DNA of 64,000 nucleotides, taken from Phaeoceros laevis. Lineage: Eukaryota; Anthocerotophyta; Anthocerotopsida; Notothyladales. A model generated the notes under the pieces. The model was given only the letters and a program-made list of their open reading frames with translations. It was not told where the DNA came from and made no database searches. Below are positions 36,401 to 46,448 of this stretch, piece after piece. Position numbers and translations under genes: made by a program. How positions within the stretch are numbered: position 1 is the stretch's first letter; each line of letters starts with the position of its first letter. The stretch lies in contig JBNGIQ010009119.1 in the NCBI GenBank assembly GCA_049999765.1, positions 92,541 to 156,540 on the forward strand. The letters are read 5' to 3'.

Positions 36401-37213
36401 ACGTCAGGGAAAACGTTATTTCGTGTTTGTCCAACTGAGGGGAGACCATCAATCGTCGGGTACAGTCATTTGACCCCCGAATTGCATTTTCTTTATGAAG
36501 TGGATTGCTGTATAATCTTGCTAAAAACAGGAGAAAAAGCATGCTGTCCAGTGGGTAGTGAACATACCATAATTTTGGGATTGTTGTTATGCGCAGGAGT
36601 GTGCCATGTGACCTGGATCAAGCAGATAGTGTAGTGATTACAGCTCCTCAGGTTGGTTGCTCAGTTCTATGTTATTGTCACAGAGTGTGAGGAACAAGGT
36701 GGTTCACGGTTGCAAAAGCAAGTTCCTAACTTGAGGCAATAATCGATTTCCTGTGCAGGTCGCCGAAAAACATGCCCGCATTGCACATGTGGACGGTGTC
36801 TTCTTCGTGACTGATCTTGGGAGCTCCAGTGGGACCTGGATCACAAGGTAGGTTGAGGACAAGCTCGGCCCAGCTTGCAAAATGTCTTTAGCGCAGGCTC
36901 TAAAAGTGAACTTGTTGCTTTGCCAGTGCTGATGGTGGTCGTTACAAAGTGCCTCCTCAACAGCCTGTCCGCATCCGCCCCGGTGACCTGATTGAATTTG
37001 GCCCGCACAAGGAGGTACGTTATGCTGGTGTTATACCCTCACATACTACTGGTGTAAACGATTTTTGAAGTAAATGCTGTCGAGTTGGACATTCTAAAGG
37101 TTTTCCCTTAACTGTACCAGGCAGCGTATAAGGTGAGAGTAAGGAAACCTTTGTCAGAAGTGAAGTTATCGAAGGAAGAAGCTAGTGCCCAAGCTTCTCG
37201 TTTGGTGGGCTAG
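33463..37213 (+). CDS. ZEP: Zeaxanthin epoxidase with FHA domain, 16 exons, 727 aa
   Basis: Plastid FAD monooxygenase that converts zeaxanthin through antheraxanthin to violaxanthin: the xanthophyll cycle and, in land plants, the first committed step toward abscisic acid. Exons: 33463-34121, 34288-34450, 34541-34615, 34723-34823, 34907-35022, 35148-35359, 35462-35550, 35643-35757, 35856-35959, 36064-36112, 36202-36266, 36349-36459, 36597-36651, 36759-36847, 36927-37014, 37121-37213; all in phase. The first ~120 residues are Ser/Ala/Gln-rich and transit-peptide-like. Then come the Rossmann motif GGGIGG with FERD, the DG motif (LLVGADGIRSK), the FAD-ribityl motif GDSAHAMQPNLGQGG, the ARMAAIMASTYKPYLG helix, and a C-terminal FHA domain with SSSGTW. 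An alternative start at 33481 (MAGLAS) gives 721 residues and looks more like a transit peptide. Arabidopsis ABA1 has 667. Confidence 0.96.
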
Positions 37214-38080
37214 TCAGGGCAGCCATCTCGTAGCAAATTTGTGTACAGTAAACCGATGAAGCTGAAGTGTTCTACTCCCTCGCCTGACACGCTGGTTTTT
37301 CCTTTTACTCTGGATTCATGGCCTCGTTACTGGTACATGTCCATTATGTATGAGCCGTAAGGCAGTGGTTTCTATCAGGTTACTGTTTGCACACTGTGTC
37401 GTATGTACCATAAGAAACATCATGGAATTTTATAAGGTATGCAGCAGAGTCTAGACAATTGGCTCGAGTGCAAGCTTGTCCTTCTTCACCATTTGGATAA
37501 AACGAGAGCGTTTTGGATGATGAAGGGATTTACAATAGGATTAAGAGTCCACTTAGTTGTTGTGTAGTCAAGAGCCCGGGCCAGACAAAGAACTTCCACC
37601 AAGAAAAACCAAGAATTTGCTCTTGCTTCTTTTTTGCAGTTCAGCATCGGAACGGTCTCCGAATTTCTGGGGCACCGTTCAGTTGTTCACATGTGTACAC
37701 ATCTGGAATTTGGGCTAGCACACGAAATCATTCAATCCGTTAATCCTGCCTGCGTTTCGCTTACGAATTACATGAAGCATGAAGTGAGACAATGAGAGGG
37801 TGCAACGTCGCCAGCTGCAGGTAGCTTCCGTATTCCGTTGGCAAGAAACGAATTGTTGTTCGTCGACAGAACTGACCGCTGAACTGTTAGTTGCCTTTTA
37901 AAAACATCTCCCACGGCTGGTAGAATAGGCTTCGAAATGTGCCTTCATCGCCTTCTGTAGAAGTACCCTGGAATTTGCACCTTCGATGCGGTAGGTTTTC
38001 GTCTAACTCCTCCTAAGCCTGATTCAGTCAGTGCCTTCTGTACAAGTGCTACGGATGCAATCAACTTGAAGACATCCCTG
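37214..38080. other. Intergenic stretch between convergent genes
   Basis: 3' flanks of zeaxanthin epoxidase (plus) and the acidic protein (minus). No gene recognised. Confidence 0.5.
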
Positions 38081-38818
38081 CTAAAAGCACAACCACGCTT
38101 CATCGTCTCCTTCACTTGCTTCTGTACAATTGGAAAGAGTGTCGAAAACGTTCACCGCACACCAGCTGTCGTCCGACTCACTCATCACCTCGTCACCGGC
38201 TTCAAGCTTCTCATACTCGGACTCCTCGTCTGAATCCTTGGAGTCCGAGGCCAAGTCACCAGCGCTAAGCATCTCCGCCGGCATCTCGCAACCATCAGGA
38301 TGCACGGCCAGGGCATGCGATGCAACAGCGTTCACCAAAGAAATAACGAGGTCTGGAGTGGTTTCGTTGGAGGCTCGCTCATCGTCCCAGCCCTCTTCAC
38401 CATCGCCATCCGACTCGCTCCAGTCAGACATATCTTCCCGGCCGTAGTCAGGATCGGTCCACATAGTCGAAGGAGTGCCAGCTTTCAACCACATCAGAGA
38501 AGACAAGCCCAGTGTGCGCCGCTGCTTCTTGTCACAAGCCGGCCAGTCGTGCATGAGGTAGTTCACTGTCACGTCTCGGATCTTGATCTTGGATTCTCCC
38601 TTGGCCTTTCCCTGGCTCTTGCTGGTTGGAAGGGTGTGGCAGCCTCTGCATTTGGATCGTTTGCACTTGCCTGTGGGCCTTGTGCGGCTTGTAGGCCTCC
38701 CCCCGAGCCGCCCCTCCCTCCTCATGGAGCCCAGCTGACAGACTCCAGACACAGGCAGGCGACTCCCAGAGGCAATTGCAACCAAGTGGTCAGAAGGGCT
38801 GCGCAATTCACAAGACAA
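38081..38818 (-). CDS. Unrecognised acidic protein with a CxxxxCxxCH motif, single exon
   Basis: An uninterrupted 245-codon frame. An in-frame ATG at 38725 gives 214 residues and may be the real start. The middle part is basic and cysteine-bearing (GKCKRSKCRGCHTLP) followed by KGESKIKIRDVTVNYLMHDW. The C-terminal half is strongly acidic with Asp/Glu/Ser runs and a few hydrophobic helices. The arrangement recalls poorly described plant proteins with a KCxGCH...KG..K motif, but I cannot name the family. A TATAAAAG on the minus strand at 38861-38868 is well placed for a promoter. Codon use is GC-rich like the neighbours. Probably real. Confidence 0.6.
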   Translation of the reverse strand: MSCELRSPSDHLVAIASGSRLPVSGVCQLGSMRREGRLGGRPTSRTRPTGKCKRSKCRGCHTLPTSKSQGKAKGESKIKIRDVTVNYLMHDWPACDKKQRRTLGLSSLMWLKAGTPSTMWTDPDYGREDMSDWSESDGDGEEGWDDERASNETTPDLVISLVNAVASHALAVHPDGCEMPAEMLSAGDLASDSKDSDEESEYEKLEAGDEVMSESDDSWCAVNVFDTLSNCTEASEGDDEAWLCF

Positions 38819-38860
38819 AGAGGCAAATGATCCCTTCCAGCGACAGCGTCGAGTGCTCGC

Positions 38861-38868
38861 CTTTTATA
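38861..38868 (-). promoter_or_regulatory. TATA box of the acidic-protein gene
   Basis: The minus strand reads cttataaaagg here, 43 bases before the first ATG of the frame and 136 before the second. A transcription start about 30 bases on would leave a leader of roughly 15 or 110 bases. Confidence 0.5.
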
Positions 38869-39798
38869 AGAGGAAACCTTCACGTGCACGTCAAGCAACG
38901 AGTGGCAGTTAAGACTCTCCGTCACTTGAGTAAACAGGACTATTCACTGTAGCTAGGTGCGTGCAATTCGGTGTTACGTTATGTGTGTACATTTTGATGT
39001 CTGCCGCGGCTTTCCACAAGAGTTCTTCCTAGCCGGTGGCAGGCCCCGAAACTTGCCATCTCTTGCCATCCGTTACCGCCTATCCCGGTAGGCTATGACA
39101 TGCATGATATCAAACACCTCATGACAACCGGTTTCCAGCTTGGGGCAACCAGGGTCCCTCGAACACTTCATTTTGCTACACGTGTGGTTCTTGCCCAATC
39201 AAACACCAGAGATGAACTTCTTGTTCCTTTTGTTAGAAGCTTCTCATATTATTACATTATTTCCTCTATTGTCTAAGAAGAACGCTGAGAAAGGCTCAGA
39301 AAGCCAAGGCGCGCATCACAAACTCGTGAGTTTGCAGTAACTTTGTACATTTTGAGCCGATCCAATGTTCGCTCTCATTACAACATCTCACAAGTATTCC
39401 AAACCGGCGTACATGAGACGATGGACTGTGACTCAACTAAGGATGAGCCGATGCAAATTGGTTTGCAAAGGCCCCGAGTGGCAACGTCAGTTAAAAGCTG
39501 ACGACAAATGACATGCGTGCTGCACAAGGGGTGAAAAACAGGTGTGCTGCTGTACAAAAGACTACGTTCTACAAAATTGGAACTGGATGCCCGTAACGAA
39601 GCTTTTAGACCCTACCGCGAGCATCCCGCGGAACCTTCTTCGGTTCGACACTTCTTGTCTATGTTACATATGTCACATATTTCCTCTGGTCTTCTCTGGT
39701 AGCTGCTTGCTAGAAACCACGATATATACAACTTGACGCTCAACACTTTGAAATCCAACTAGAGACTTGGTTTTGGGAACTTGGCCAACCTGGAAAAT
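38869..39798. other. Intergenic stretch
   Basis: Upstream of the acidic-protein gene and downstream of the armadillo gene. No gene recognised. Confidence 0.5.
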
Positions 39799-41873
39799 CT
39801 ATGTACAAACCAGCTCCCCGTGTGCAAAGCTCTCTCCTATTCTTCCATCAGAATCCCCCTGCAGATCCTCAAGCTGCCAATTCTTGTCGCACACCTGACA
39901 GTTGGAAGACAATTGTCACACGTTTCTGAACAACATGCAAAATTGACGGCACTGCTGTGGAAATGAGATGAAACGTACTGTAAGGAGAAAGTGCAAGGCT
40001 GCCACATGATCTGGCTGCTGAATGCCCATGTGTTCTACTTTTACGATAAGGGTTGTGAAATATGACATTTCCTGGGTAAGTTCCCGTTTCACATTGGTGT
40101 CCAGGGCTGCTATGGACGCCAGTGTCTGCACCACCTGAATCACAGCATTGTGTGAGCAAAAAGGAACGCAAAACCAGCCCCAGATGGATGCTCTTTCGAG
40201 CTACAACAGACATTGTGCAAATGATACCTGAAGTAGAGTTTCTGTGTCCTCTGTTGCTGCAAGGAGGTTCACCAAGAACTTGACACCACCATGCTTAACA
40301 AATTTTCTTCGGTGCACATCCCCCTCATTTGCCTGGCAAATGTTCTCGAGAATAGACAAGCCAGTCTAGCAGCACATGTGAACAAGATTAGTCCAGCACA
40401 TGAAAGCAAATACATGCAGTGTCGTGCATTTGCAAGGCAACTTAACAGAACATGGAAAGTCCACGCTGAAGGATGTACCAGAAGATGCAAGTGCGAACTA
40501 TCATTGCAGATTACTGAGAGCACACGCTTCACCAGACTCAGCTCAAGAATGCTTGAACGAGTGGGCGAGTTCCCAGACAGCATCGTCTTCAGGGCATGTA
40601 GGGCCTGCCAGTTGTGACAATTCCCATCCGGCACACAATGAGTTGTGTGTACATGTGTCACTATGCACAGTGTCCAGTATATGCTTTCAGAGATGCAGAA
40701 CATAACAGTCAGAACATATTCCTACCTTCTTCAGAACTCTGTTACTGCTGTCCAGGGTGACCATTTCAAGAACCAGGCCCACACAGCCAGTCCTCATCAA
40801 CTCGTCTGAAACACCTGAACAGATGCAATACTTGGAAGTTATAGGCTAAGCCTTACACAGACAAACAAAGACCTCTTGACACTACGGACAGGACACAACG
40901 TACTCACCTGCCACAGTTGAATCACAGAGGCATAGAAAAGCATCCATACAGACGTTCTGCTGAGGCTCTTCATGCTGCAGGTCGAAAGAAGGCAAAAAAA
41001 CATAGAGTAAGTACATACTTCCAAGAAGCGGATTGCCTGAAGAAGAACATAGGGCACACTGGAATTACTGCCGGCTGGAAGAATACACTGGCACGATGAG
41101 AAAGTGGCCATACCGCTTGACGGAAGAGAGCAGCTAGTTTTCGGATGCCTCCAAGCCTTAGAAATTCAGAATGTACAGCATCACAGTGGCGCAGTAAGTT
41201 CCCCATGGCAAGAAGGGCGTTGCACTTGACAGACTCGCTTTCTTGTGACATTAATGCTACTAGACGGATAGTTCCAACTCCTCTTGCCATCTGCATGAAC
41301 ACAAGGCGAACAAGTAACCCTGAGTCACACTCCAAAGTCTTCGCAGCCAGATATCTTGCGCAAATCACAAGCCTACTGATAGTCTTGAGCAGGTGGAAGG
41401 AAGGACCATCAAGATGAGAGCCAATGACCATGCTAACCTTGCTGCGAAAGCTCTCCGCATATGTTGATGGGCCTGCTGTCAGGAGGGCCAGGAGGTAGGT
41501 GGCTCCTGCCAAAGCGCGGGTGTCTACAACCGCTGAACTGAGGACACGCACAAGAAGGTTGTAACAGCTGTCGTCGTACAGGGCTGCAAGTTCAGCTTGC
41601 AATTCCTCGCTATTGACGTCTCCCTGCTCATCCTCAAAAGAAGAGGCGTCCTGACAAACAATGAGGACGATGTTAGTACTATGGGCACCAATCCCTCCAA
41701 GCTTACACGGGCACAACATCATGGCGGAAACCGTGTACCTGCAACACGTTGACAGCGTTCACTATGAGCTGACCGAGAACACTGTTGATGGCAACAGATC
41801 GGAACTTGTAGCGATTGGGAGCTGCAAATTGCACAAGTTCTGCAGTGGACATATGCTGAAGTTCATTCTCCAT
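39799..41873 (-). CDS. Armadillo-repeat protein, 7 exons, about 405 aa
   Basis: Exons on the minus strand: 41873-41739, 41650-41114, 40974-40908, 40814-40726, 40365-40228, 40134-39979, 39894-39799, joined in phase. The text is alpha-helical repeat sequence of armadillo type: ..VKCNALLAMGNLLRHC.., ..EFLRLGGIRKLAALF, VLEMVTLDSSNRVLKK, TGLSILENICQANEG, FVKHGGVKFLVNLLAATED and VVQTLASIAALDTN. Such proteins are scaffolds or binding partners; the specific family is not recognised. The N-terminus is uncertain: the frame stays open above the chosen ATG and a competing short frame (EVLLHFQEIV) may belong to an upstream exon. Exon 2 may hide an in-frame intron of about 80 bases that ends at 'catgcag' just before MARGVGTIR. 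The C-terminal exon is acidic and short. Confidence 0.72.
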
Positions 41874-44488
41874 ATGGCAGACCGTCGCAGGTGTTGTCCG
41901 TAACAATTTCTTGGAAGTGCAGGAGAACTTCCTAGCAACAAAAGACGACACGAGACACACCTGCACACAAGTGGGAAATGAGCAATGTCCAACTACCTAG
42001 TTGTTTGACCTGCCCAACCAACGCACAAAGCCATACAAGGTGGGAACCCAACACGCTCGGTTATTGAGCACAATTCAGAACCAGAGGTCACAGGAGATGG
42101 CCGACGAACATGAAGAAGAGGGGCTCACGACTCGTATAGACGACAACTCGCACCTAACTTCCAACAGCACTCAGGGCGACAGCTCCACGAGTCCCCAACA
42201 AACAAGGCGTCCATGCTATCCTTTCACAACCCGTACAAATTCCTACTAGAACTCTACAAGAGAGGACTGGCAGACACGGAGTTGAAGGAGACACGCCGAG
42301 GCCAAGTGGCACACCACAACCTCCACCAGAAGCCGATCAATCTCAACCGACGAACTACCAACGACTGTGAAAATCAGCGGCCCCGGCACCGGCTCGGACA
42401 TAATCCGAAAACGCGTTTCAACCAACACCAAGAACCAGGCCCAGCCCGGCCGCGTGCCCCTGGCAACCCCTTAGCACACCCAAACTTCCAGCCATCCCCA
42501 CAGCGAGGCCGCGCACCGTCAGGCAGAGCAACCATGCAACAACCTCCTCTCACGGAAGTGCACACAATCAAGGAGCAGCGGCAACTCCGCACAGCGCAGA
42601 ACCAAATTGCTTTCACCGCAAGGCAGGACGCCTCAACTCCTAAAAAATGCCCGTCCCGACACCAAATTGCGCAAACAAGAGCCCGTAAGCGAGCGGCAAT
42701 TGCAGCAGGCCAAGCAAGGCTGAGGTGAGGATTTACCGTTGTCCTCGAATCTCAAGTCGCGCGGGAAGCTTCACAGAGTAGCCATGGCCGGTGGTGAGAG
42801 GGAGGCGAAGCACACGGAGGAGAAGCAAGGGGAGTGGTGGAGAGCCGCATATGAGAAAAAAGCAGTGTATAAAGCGTGGAGACAGGGGAAGGGAGACCGA
42901 CTGGCTGGCTGGCAGGCCCGGCGGCCTGTCAGACCAGTGAAACCGCACGGTAAAAGACGCAACGGGAAGACGCAACGGAACGAGTCGTCAGGACCAACAC
43001 CTGTTGTGGCTCACTTCGTCCCAGGAAGCTGGAGCCATAAGCTCAGACGTGGTGGTGTGGCAACTAGACTAAGCCCATACGTGGTGGTGCCGCAACCAGC
43101 GTTCCAGGGCACCATTGTGACCGTTTGGTTACGTTCCAACCGTGCCGTTGGGTTAAAAACAGTGCGTACGCCCGCCACGCCCGTTTGTAAAATGCGCGGG
43201 TCTTTCCCGGAATTCCCGTCAGTAAAAAGATTACTCAAGAACCGTTTCTAACTTTCTACTCTCTGCCGTCGATTTCCAGGGCCACCTCACCTGACATAAG
43301 GGCGCAGTGGTCGAGTACGGATACTCGGCGCTCGAATCTTCTAATAATTATCCTTAGCTCATCCGGTATATGCTGTGCCTGTAGTCTGGACTCTGGAGTC
43401 TGGACTATAGAACATTCCTCATGGTTGATGCCGATAAAACTGGCAGCCGCTAATACACAAACTGGGAATTGGAGGCCTTCGCCGCCAAATTCGGCAACAA
43501 GCGATTTTCGAGGATTATTCATAACCTTTTAGCAAATTTGGTTAGTCAACGTTGTAGACGGGAACACTGTAGTTTTAGCTCAGAGGGAAGGAAGGATGTA
43601 TTCCAGCTTCGGGTAAAAACCACTAGCTAACAAATGAATGGCGGGGAACTGGGTAGTGGCGGAATTCATCTTGTCGTTTCATCATTTTGCGGACGGGTGA
43701 AAACCACTAGCTAAAAAATGAATGGCGGGGAAATGGGTAGTGGCGGAATTCATCTTTTCGTTTCATCATTTTGCGGAGAATAGGATGTGAAACAGTGTAT
43801 ATTCTAGGAGCATCGTAGGCATGTCAGTAAGTAACGACCGTGTTGGGCTGCAATCTGCAGTGGTTTTCTGGCTACGGCGCTGTGTAGAAGAGAAGGAAGA
43901 CCGTGCTTTATGGGTCTAAAAGGGCCACACGTTTGTGATAACGTTTGTGTAGCATGAACTCAGCTACTGAAGCTGCTGCTATTTCCCATCCTCCTAGGGA
44001 TTTCGCAAGGAACAGGAGAAACTTCCTTCTGCTTCGGTGCTTGTTGTTTCAGCAACATTCGCACCTCATTAGCCCATTAGCCGTTGCAAGATAATCTTGG
44101 GCGGAGCACGCGATACTGTACATGACTATCATCATTCATCAGGTCCAACGGCAAGAACCTAGTTATCGCATTAGCCTATCGCAGTTCATAGTGACCTCGG
44201 TGCCTGCTCACCACAGCCACGTGAAGCAGTAGGTAGTACTATGTACGCGACCCCATCCAATGTCACTAAAGGTCCCACCAGATGACCTAGCATTTCTCCT
44301 GTCACTGTGTAGCTACCTGTTTTAATGCTCCCCACTGTCCCTGAAGCGGACCGATCAACCTAGCTTGGTTGGTTGCTTTTCTGTGACCGACAGAGAAAGA
44401 TTGAAGTCCTCATCATCAACGGATGCAAGTTGCAGCATGTGTTGGCCACCCGATGCTTAGCCTGCATCCGTTGCCTGTACGCAAGTTC
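41874..44488. other. Stretch without recognised genes
   Basis: Several long frames (plus 42213-42728 and 42739-43251) are Arg/Gln/Pro-rich low-complexity text and lack domains. I do not call them genes, though an upstream exon of the armadillo gene may lie in 41880-42110. Contains the tandem repeat at 43611-43778. Confidence 0.45.
43611..43778. repeat. Tandem duplication, 84-base unit, two copies
   Basis: Copies start at 43611 ('gggtaaaaaccactagctaa') and 43695 ('gggtgaaaaccactagctaa') and differ at only a few bases by eye, so the duplication is recent. Non-coding. Confidence 0.9.
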
Positions 44489-46141
44489 CTACAGGAGCTG
44501 CAGCAGTGAAGCGGGTAGCTGTGGTGGGTCCATAATGCTCTCGTCTAGTGCGTCACAGAAGATCCGTGCTCCTTCATCGAACATGTCCACCGGCTCTGCA
44601 GGCTGCATGCTACTATTCACCTGCGAACAGGCCTGCCTGTCGGCAATCCTGAATGAGAGATTCTGACCGGGTCGCACCGGTGTTCTCTTGCGTGGAAGCT
44701 GACATTGTGCGTGACTAGTGCACTGCTGCTTTTGGCCTTATTGCCTCTCACATGCCCACTGTCTGATTCTCCACTTCTACAGAGAGCCGCTTCCTCAAAG
44801 CTGCTATATGTCTCTGTACTAAATCTTCTAGGGGCAAAAGCCCCTCTCCACAGTCCATCAGGCTGCCTGCAACAAAAGATGTCTGCTTCTTGGATTCGTC
44901 GCAGACATGTCCTGAAGGATCAGCCTGGGGCGCATGTCAATGAGTCCATTCCGATCTCCGCCTAGAAAAAAAGAGAGCAAAACATTCAAAGCTAGGCAGC
45001 ACAAAAGAGGGACTGATTAAGTTTCTTATCCACTAAGTGTAAAAGGATTGCTGTCCTGCTCAGCTGGCTGAGGTTGATGGAGGCAGATGTGACATTGCAG
45101 GCCCCGCATAGCGTACGCAGATGCTTGTGCACGGCGCTGGTGATGCCGACTCTAGTAGCTAGGGCCTGGAAGAGCAAGCACTCCTCCGTAAGCACCAGCA
45201 CCCTGGGGAGCAATTAGGGCACCTGGTGTTGCTGGACAGCAACGAGTGTACCTCTGTTGCAAGGCGTCGGCACTGCCGCCGATCAGCTCGCTAACCTTTG
45301 CTAGGAAGAACGGAAGTGTAGAATCACCCGCCTTGAGGGAAACGAAGGCACTAGCAAGGAACCACACCTGGAGTTGTACTGTCCTTCACGTTTTCTCCTT
45401 CCTGAGCAAGTCGGAGATACAAAGAAAACTAAAGAATGTGCACATCCACAAGTCCCTTGATAGACAATGCATTGCACCGAATTCCCTTTCTCCACAAGAA
45501 TCTCGTTTGTGATTCCAAACCTCTGATGAAAGGGCTGGCAAACACCAGCAAGCAAGCGAGTGTATGCGGAAACAGGGAGAAATCGAGGCTACTCGCTTCA
45601 GATTCACCCAGTCATAACCTCAGGTTGCTGGAAGTTGCAAGTAAGAATTGACATCCTCCATTTGGACATTTGGAAATGCTTCCCACTGTAGCAAATCCTG
45701 TCCCGGATTCCGCCTTCGATGTCAGAAATCTAGCCAATATCTGGTACACGATGATAACACATGCTGCCAGCAGACCATGGGAAGTGGGAGACCAGCCATT
45801 CTCGGAAAAAACCAAGGGTTAGCAGTTCTGCCTACAGATGTAAGACAACTCTAAAGAAGAAAATCAGCTGGCCATGCGGGCTTTGTTCAACAGTCTGCAG
45901 TAGCTGCACGAGACTATTAGACCTCAAAGCCACAAAATCTATGGCCTTCTCAACAAGCGCTGCTCAAATGGAGTATTCAACCAAATGTACAGACCTAACA
46001 GGACTGTTAGGGCTCACTTTAAACGAACCGCAGCGCGAGAGACACATGGTCGCATGTGTCCGGCTATCGCCAGTTCAGCTGCTCCACGGTGTCCACGTAC
46101 GCGTCGGCACCAGGGCGCGACTCCAGCGCCTGCTCCTGCAT
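44489..46141 (-). CDS. Unrecognised multi-exon helical protein (boundaries uncertain)
   Basis: Several minus-strand segments read as one helical, leucine-rich protein. They include a possible start near 46141 (MQEQALESRPGADAYVDTVE), then ..LVEKAIDFVALRSNSLVQLL.. (about 45955-45855), AELLTLGFFREWLVSHFPW (about 45835-45770), VWFLASAFVSLKAGDSTLPF..DALQQR (45366-45254), RVLVLTEECLLFQALATRVG.. (45204-45000), CGDRNGLIDMRPRLILQDM.. (about 44960-44860), and a C-terminal piece with VDMFDEGARIFCDALDE ending LLQLL at 44489. The better-defined introns would be only about 41-49 bases, shorter than elsewhere in the window. I cannot close the whole chain in phase. It could be a real HEAT-like protein or a decaying gene. 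It points away from the synaptotagmin gene across about 310 bases. Confidence 0.45.
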
Positions 46142-46448
46142 ACCGTGACAAAGCAACCCCCCCCCCTCTTGGTGGACAAATGCTCATCGTCCCTACCCAG
46201 GAGCTCAACACTGAAAACGCGGTCAACTCCCGGAGATCTTAGCCGTGTCTTGCAGCCAAGCCGTTTGTGGGTCTCTGGCGCCGAGGTACCACACCCGTCG
46301 GAAGCTCCTCGGTTTGGTGGCTGTGATCCTAAGATGCATTGCCGCTTAGTAGCTTCTTAGGAGGTTGCAGTGGTCCGAGGCACCGTGAAAGCTGACGCGA
46401 GTACTGTCTTGGCTGGGTTTTGCGGAGCTCAGATCTTGAGGCTGCACG
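46142..46448. promoter_or_regulatory. Upstream region of synaptotagmin
   Basis: About 307 bases between the possible start of the minus-strand unknown gene and the synaptotagmin ATG, probably a shared promoter region. A run of nine C lies at 46159-46167. Confidence 0.4.

Noticed and set aside
42213-42728. 171-codon plus-strand open frame
   Set aside because: Arg/Gln/Pro/Asn-rich composition without motifs; equally long frames exist on the other strand, as expected from skewed composition.
42739-43251. 170-codon plus-strand open frame
   Set aside because: No recognisable domain and strongly basic low-complexity start; no splice partners.
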